NCBI GenBank assembly: GCA_022376515.1
Contig: WTXI01000019.1
Span: 124,001 to 188,000 of the forward strand
DNA from: Lactifluus volemus
Lineage: Eukaryota > Basidiomycota > Agaricomycetes > Russulales > Russulaceae
Length of the DNA stretch: 64,000 nt
Reading direction: 5' to 3'
The position numbers were made by a program, and so were the translations under genes. Each line of letters begins with the position of its first letter. Positions within the stretch are counted from its first letter, which is position 1. Below, piece after piece: positions 58,744-64,000 of this stretch. Under the pieces are notes generated by a model that worked only from the letters and a program-made list of their open reading frames with translations, was not told the origin of the DNA and did no database searches.

Positions 58744-61700
58744 ATGTCGTCCATCTGGAGGAAACAAGCTCCAAGCTCCCGTAATCCTGACTCCAGCGAT
58801 GATCACCCTATCTGTGTGTACTACTCTCATGTGTCGTTTCCAATCGCTCACGAGTGCCTTGTCCAGCTGCCGCATCGGAGCCGATCGCTGGAAGTACTGG
58901 CCTTGCGATTAGCGCGATAGAGACAACACTTTTGGCCTTGAAGGAGCTCAGTTCATTGGCTAAAACGATACCCTATATCTCTCCAGCTGCGGGCCTCCTT
59001 CTCCAGGCTCTCAAAATGCGGGATGTGGGCACCCTCTCTGACTTTAAACGCTTCTGTGTTTATGATAGTATATAAGGAGGTCAATCAGTGCAAGGAAGAG
59101 TGGAAATTGGTGATGGAAAAACTGGCCAAAGTTGGCAGTGTCGTTGTCAATGTCGGGAAAATGTGCCGAAACCATGGTTTGAAGGTAGAAGAGCTGCCAT
59201 CCGACCTGCTCGCTATCTTTGAGTCCTTTCAGAGGTACCCTTTCCAATTACTGAATATGTCGTGGTCTAATTTAAATCAAGGACTTGCATGGGATTGACG
59301 CTGCGCTGAAACAATGTGCTGAAGTGAAGGAATCAAGATGGTCCTTTCTCGTGGCGGTTTATTGAAGAAGGTCAAGCAATATGACGCAAATTGTCGGACA
59401 TTCTTCAAGTACACCAGGTCTGTTGGATGTGCCATGATCCATTTCGCTCGTTCAAAACGTTTCTGTAGGCCAACCTGAACTTTTTCGTTGTCTTGTCACA
59501 ACTCACTCAAGAACTGAACGGTGGGTGACTCTGATAGTCACAAGATAGTCGGAATCGTCGATCTGACAAGGAGCACAGAAAACATCAGAGAATTGCCATA
59601 CGCGGGAGGCTGGCCATTCGGCGATGAGAAGCGCTGTCTCGAGGCACACGCCACGATTTTCTCGACTACATCTTCAAGTGGGTCAAGGATCCCGAATCTG
59701 AACATATCTCATCATCCTCGGCCAGGCCGGCACCGGAAAGTCTTCGATTGCACATGAAGTCGCACGTCGGTTCAAGAAGACATGTCTCGGCTCTTACTTC
59801 GCTTTTCGGCGGGGGGAAGGATCCAAAGGCAAGGCATACCAGCTCTTCACGACACTTGCATGCGATCTCTCCGATCACAATCCTGCCTTCAAGCTCAACC
59901 TTGGGAAGGCCTTTAAGGAAAATCCATCTCTTCGTACACTCGAGACTATCCTACACTTTTTGAATCCCTCCTTCTTGAACCGCTCAAGAACTGAATTTTG
60001 ACGACCCAATCCTTATCGTCATCGATGGTTGGACGAGAGCGGAGATTCGATCGACAAACGAGGATTGCACACGTTTCTTGCTCGACGCCTCTCCGAATTG
60101 CCGTCAAACTTCCGTATTCTCATAACCTCGAGGCCCGAGAAGGCATTGAACCTGCATTCGCCAACGCACTGTCTGTCCGCACCCTCTCCATAAATGATGC
60201 CGAACTAGCCAAGACGGAGCAAGATATTGGCGTGTATCTTCGAAGCGAGCTGCCTCCAGCCGTCTTCAAAGCCCATGGTGTCAAACTGACAAAGGCGGCA
60301 GAAGGCGTCTTTCAATGGGCAGCTGTTGCATGCGGGTTCATGAATAGCTCTGCCAGCCTTGGCCTCAGCGAGATACAGTGCGTAGACCGTTTGGTGGGAC
60401 ACGCTCGAGGTCAGACTGGACAAGGACTGTTGGACAAGCTATACGAAGAAATCCTCAAAGAGTACCTCACTTCACGTGAAGCCCAGATGTATTTCGGTCC
60501 GTGATGGGGCAGCTTCTTGCTGCGGCCAGCCCTTTTCTATCGATTCCCTGATCACTCTGCGATACTATGCATCCAAATCCGACGATCCGGTCTTGTTCTT
60601 AGAATCCTCACTTACCTCGGCTCGCTACTGAGCAACGTGACTTTATCCGATCGAACGCAGCCGATCGTTCCTCTCCATACCTCATTCTACGACTTTCTGA
60701 CGAATATGGAGAGTGTGTGTTTTATGTCGACCTCGACTATGCCCACCACCAATTGGCACATTCTTGCCTTGGCTTAATGCTCGATAAACTCAAATTCAAC
60801 ATTTGCGAACTGGAGTCGTCATATCTTGCCAACAGCGATGTTCCAGATGTCGAATCTCGAATTTCCAAACACATTCCACCTGCTCTATGGTATTCCTGCG
60901 TTTTCTGGGACAAGCATTTAGAAGGTCTCGCTTTCGATCACGATCTGTTCACGAAACTTCGATTCCTGTTCGAGGAGAAATTTCTCTTTTGGCTGGAAGT
61001 TCTTAGCATGAAGAACAATGTGGGTATTGCTTTACCAGCATTGTCATCTCTGGTGTTGTGGTTACAGCGGGAGGTAGGTGTATCTCGTGATTCGATCTGA
61101 CACATAGTGACTTTGGCGTAAATTTGAAATAGGGTTCGCAAGGGGGGTCAAGAATTTGCTGGGATTGGTCAATGACGCATCCACATTTGTGCGGTACTTC
61201 GGAATGGCAGTGGCAAGGAGCGCCCCGCATATCTATATCTCTGCGCTCCCTTTCGCTCCAACCACTTCCCGTGTCTTCAATCAATACTTTCACCGATTTT
61301 CCCACACATTGGCCTTTGAACGCGGACAGCTGTCTCATCGGCCAGCACTGGAAATGATGATTGATGCACATGACGGCTCAGTCACTTCTGCTGCATTCTC
61401 ACCGGACGGACAGCGTATCGCATCGGCCTCGAGAGATCGCACAATTTGCGTGTGGGATGCGGCAACAGGACAGGTCGTAGCAGGCCCATTTATGGACACA
61501 CAAATTGGGTCAATTCTGTTGCATTCTCGCCGGATGGACGGCGTATTGCATCGGCCTCGGACGATCGCACGATTTGCGTGTGGGATGCGGCAACCGGACA
61601 GGTTGTAGGAGGCCCATTTACTGGACACACTGAATTGGTCAATGCTGTTGCATTCTCGCCGGATGGACAGCGTATCGCATCAGCATCAGCGGATTGCACA

Positions 61701-63368
61701 ATTCGTGTGTGGGATGTGGCAACAGGACAGGTCATAGCGAGCCCGTTACTGACGCAGGTTTTAGTCAAATCTGTTGCATTCTCGCCGGAGGACAGCATAT
61801 CATCCCTCGCAGACACGATTGGTGTGGGATGCAGCAGGACAGGTGTAGCAGCCATTTACTGGACACACCGATGGTCATCTGTTGCATTCTCGCCGGATGG
61901 ACAGTATCGCATCGCCTCGGAGATGCACGATTCGGTGTGGATGCGCAAGGACAGTCGTAGCAGGCCTTTACTGGACACAATGGTCAATCTGTGCATTCGC
62001 GAGGCAGTTCGATCAGCTCGCGATCAGCATGGTGTGGGATGGGCACAGGACAGGTCGTAGCAGCCCGTTTACTGGACCAGCAGTCATCGTTGCATTCTCG
62101 CCGGATGGACAGCATATCAATCGGCCTCGGCAGATTGCACGATTCGTGTGTGGGATGTGGCAGCAGGACAGGTCGTAGCAGACCCATTTACTGAACACAC
62201 CGAATCAGTCACTTCTGTTTCATTCTCGCCGGATGGACAGTGTATCGCATCAGCCTCGGACGATCACACAATTCGGGTGTGGGATGCAGCCACAGGACAA
62301 GCCATAGCAGGTCCATTTACGGGACACAATGAGGTCAAATCTGTTGCATTCTCGCTGGACAGCCAGTGTTTTGCATCAGCCTCTGACGATCACCGATTGG
62401 GTGGGGACGCAGCAACAGGACAGGTCGTAGCAGGCCCGTTTACTGGACACACCGCTTCAGTCATTTCTGTTGCATTCTCACCAGATGGAGAGCGTATCAG
62501 ATCAGCCTCCAGAGATCACACAGTTTGGGTGTGGGATGCGGCAACAGGACAGGTCATAGCAGGCCCGTTTACTGGACCCACCTCTTGGGTCACTTCGGTT
62601 GCATTCTCACCAGATGGACAGCGTTTTGCATCGGCCTCGTTCGATCGCACAATTCGGGTGTGGGATGCGGCAACAGGCCCGGGACAGGTTTTAGCAGGCC
62701 CGTTTACTGGACACACCCTTACAGTCACTTCTATTGCATTTTCGCTGGACGGACAGCGTATCGCATCGGCCTCATTCGATCGCACGATTTATGTGTGGGA
62801 TGCAGCAACAGGACAGGTTGTAGCAGGCCCGTTTACTGGACACACCGATACAGTCTTTTCTGTTGCATTCTCACCAGACGGACAGCGTATCGCATCAGCC
62901 TCGGGAGATTGCATGATCCGGGTGTGGGATGCAGCAACAGGACAGGTTGTAGCAGGCCCATTTACCGGACACACCGATGCGGTCCTTTCTGTTGCATTCT
63001 CGCCGGATGGACAGCGTATCGCATCGGCCTCGAAGGATCGCACAATTCGCATGTGGGATGTGGCACCAGGAGAGGCCGTAGCAGACTCGTTTGGTGGACA
63101 CACCAAATCAGTCAGATCTGTTGCATTGTCACAGGATGATGGCTCCCATTTTACGGACCAATCCTTCATCAATAGCGACGGTTGGATATATAGCCCGGGG
63201 GAAAAGAAAGAACTTCTTTTGTGGATTCCTGATCTTCACAGGCGGTGTCTTCATAGACCTAGCACTGCCTGGATCGTAGGCGAACACGAAACCCGGCTCG
63301 ATCTCTCCAACTGCGTTCACGGTTCAAATTGGACTCAAGTATATCGTGACGTTCACAATTTATATTAA
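58744..63368 (+). pseudogene. STAND/NLR-like gene: helical N-domain, NACHT, 14 WD repeats; many frameshifts
   Basis: Start MSSIWRKQAP at 58744. After intron 1, STGLAISAIETTLLALKELS and ISPAAGLLLQALKMRD, EVNQCKEEWKLVMEKLAKVG form a four-helix N-terminal domain like the HeLo/MLKL-type domains of fungal NLRs (inference). Walker A GQAGTGKS is at 59720-59743, then SIAHEVARRFKKTCLGSYFA, Walker B-like ILIVID at about 60010-60027, and a linker (LAHSCLGLMLDKLKFNICEL, FLFEEKFLFWLEVL). WD repeats follow from 61370. Single bases appear missing near 59330, 59645, 59706, 59955, 60027, 60140 and 60495, and repeats 3-6 (61740-62140) are heavily disrupted. The 3' part from 62148 to 63368 is open (406 codons). 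Such proteins act in allorecognition and cell death in fungi. Either a pseudogene or poor sequence. Confidence 0.75.
61370..63130 (+). repeat. Tandem WD40-coding repeat, 14 units
   Basis: About 126-129 bp per unit; each full unit codes VAFSPDGQRIASAS, D.TI.VWDAATG and QVVAGPFTGHT. WDAATG-type words lie near 61452, 61580, 61708, 61826, 61936, 62033, 62150, 62279, 62402, 62533, 62659, 62795, 62924 and 63053. The last eight are nearly uniform; units 3 to 6 have many small deletions. It is the C-terminal sensor propeller of the STAND gene. Confidence 0.88.
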
Positions 63369-63999
63369 TAGATGTAGTTGTTTACTCTTTTTTTCCTTTA
63401 AAATCTCTACCCTCGTTTGGCCATTGTTTTACTTGGGTTGAACTGGAGTCATTGGTGTACAGGGATGTTTACAACGAGCCCTTGACTGTGACCCCATTTA
63501 AACGACGAAGCCGCTATCTGTAAAAGTTAAATATATGAGCAATCCAGTGCTACCCCACCCCCCCATCATGTTGCATCCCAACACAATGTGTTTCGGGGTC
63601 TATGGTGGCCTGTGGACAGTTATGTTTGAGCCATGAGCAGCATCGGCTTTCGACACTCCAGCGTCGTTATCATCGAGACGAAGATTGTCATCCGCGCCGG
63701 CCTTGGGCCTCTTGGAGCACCATCCATCGTTAGTAGTATTTCACACAACCTGTGCACAACTTGGTTACAGTTGATTGTCTCCTGTTGTGTTGTAGGAAAT
63801 CCCAGCTCGTATACGCTTGCGTGTCCAGCACCCATCCGTCGAAGAGAATGACAGTCAGAGGTTGGATCCGGAGAAGCCGGCACTGGTTGGCACTGGCCCA
63901 TCGACGTCCAATAGCCGCACTGCGCCCTAACTTCAAAGCCTCAAAGTAACCGACTACCTCGTCGGTCCTCAACTGGACGACGTGCTCGCAGCAGGACAG
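63369..63999 (-). CDS. Possible 3' end of a minus-strand gene, partial
   Basis: Read leftward from the window edge, a frame EVVGYFEALKLGRSAAIGRR (about 63955-63895) is open. A typical intron may lie at about 63770-63713 (gtaacc ... tactaac ... ccaag). The final frame would read RPKAGADDNLRLDDNDAG and end ITVHRPP at about 63604. The tactaac branch-site-like word and a basic/acidic C-terminus support it, but no domain is recognised and the 5' part is outside the window. Confidence 0.3.
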
Positions 64000-64000
64000 G

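Overview
The window looks like nuclear DNA of a filamentous basidiomycete. Genes are split by many 50-70 nt introns with GTRNGY donors and short pyrimidine/AG acceptors, intergenic gaps are short, and the protein families are fungal. The DUF6535-like membrane proteins and the NACHT/WD40 (HET-E-like) protein point to Agaricomycetes, and resemble what is known from Rhizoctonia/Ceratobasidium-type genomes; that last step is inference from family knowledge. All exon coordinates were joined by hand by reading frame and splice signals.

Layout. 0-2.9 kb: decayed sequence including a relic of the 22-42 kb gene family. 2.9-10.1 kb: a compact housekeeping block (SET methyltransferase, hotdog thioesterase, ITPase HAM1, U5-40K WD protein, RRP7). 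10.3-13.9 kb: gene-poor DNA with three short minus-strand genes for single dsRNA-binding-domain proteins; a fourth lies at 46.8-47.2 kb. 15.1-21.9 kb: WBP2-like protein, an intron-bearing tRNA-Arg(TCG), CDC7 kinase, ER-type UBP1 deubiquitinase and a small 79-residue gene. 22.2-42.9 kb: a tandem array of DUF6535-like membrane proteins. A two-gene module (long-type gene then short-type gene) is repeated, with one module collapsed into a chimera, a decayed outlying copy, three probable solo LTRs, one 5'-truncated LINE and a hexanucleotide expansion. Three copies are open (29.3, 33.5 and 36.0 kb); three in the array are broken. 43.0-44.1 kb: MOB1. 49.2-58.3 kb: U1A/U2B'' RRM protein, ceramide synthase LAG1, PPIL4-like cyclophilin, a BTB gene with a broken tandem copy, and P5C dehydrogenase. 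58.7-63.4 kb: a STAND (NLR-like) gene with an N-terminal helical domain, NACHT ATPase and 14 WD repeats, interrupted by many single-base losses.

The housekeeping genes act separately: splicing (U5-40K, U1A/U2B'', PPIL4), rRNA processing (RRP7), cell cycle (CDC7, MOB1), sphingolipid synthesis (LAG1), proline catabolism (P5CDH). The DUF6535 array, the dsRBD genes and the STAND gene are the accessory part. Two cautions: GC-AG introns occur in two genes, and single-base losses are frequent at 52-62 kb even in a housekeeping gene, so some apparent pseudogenes there may be sequence error.
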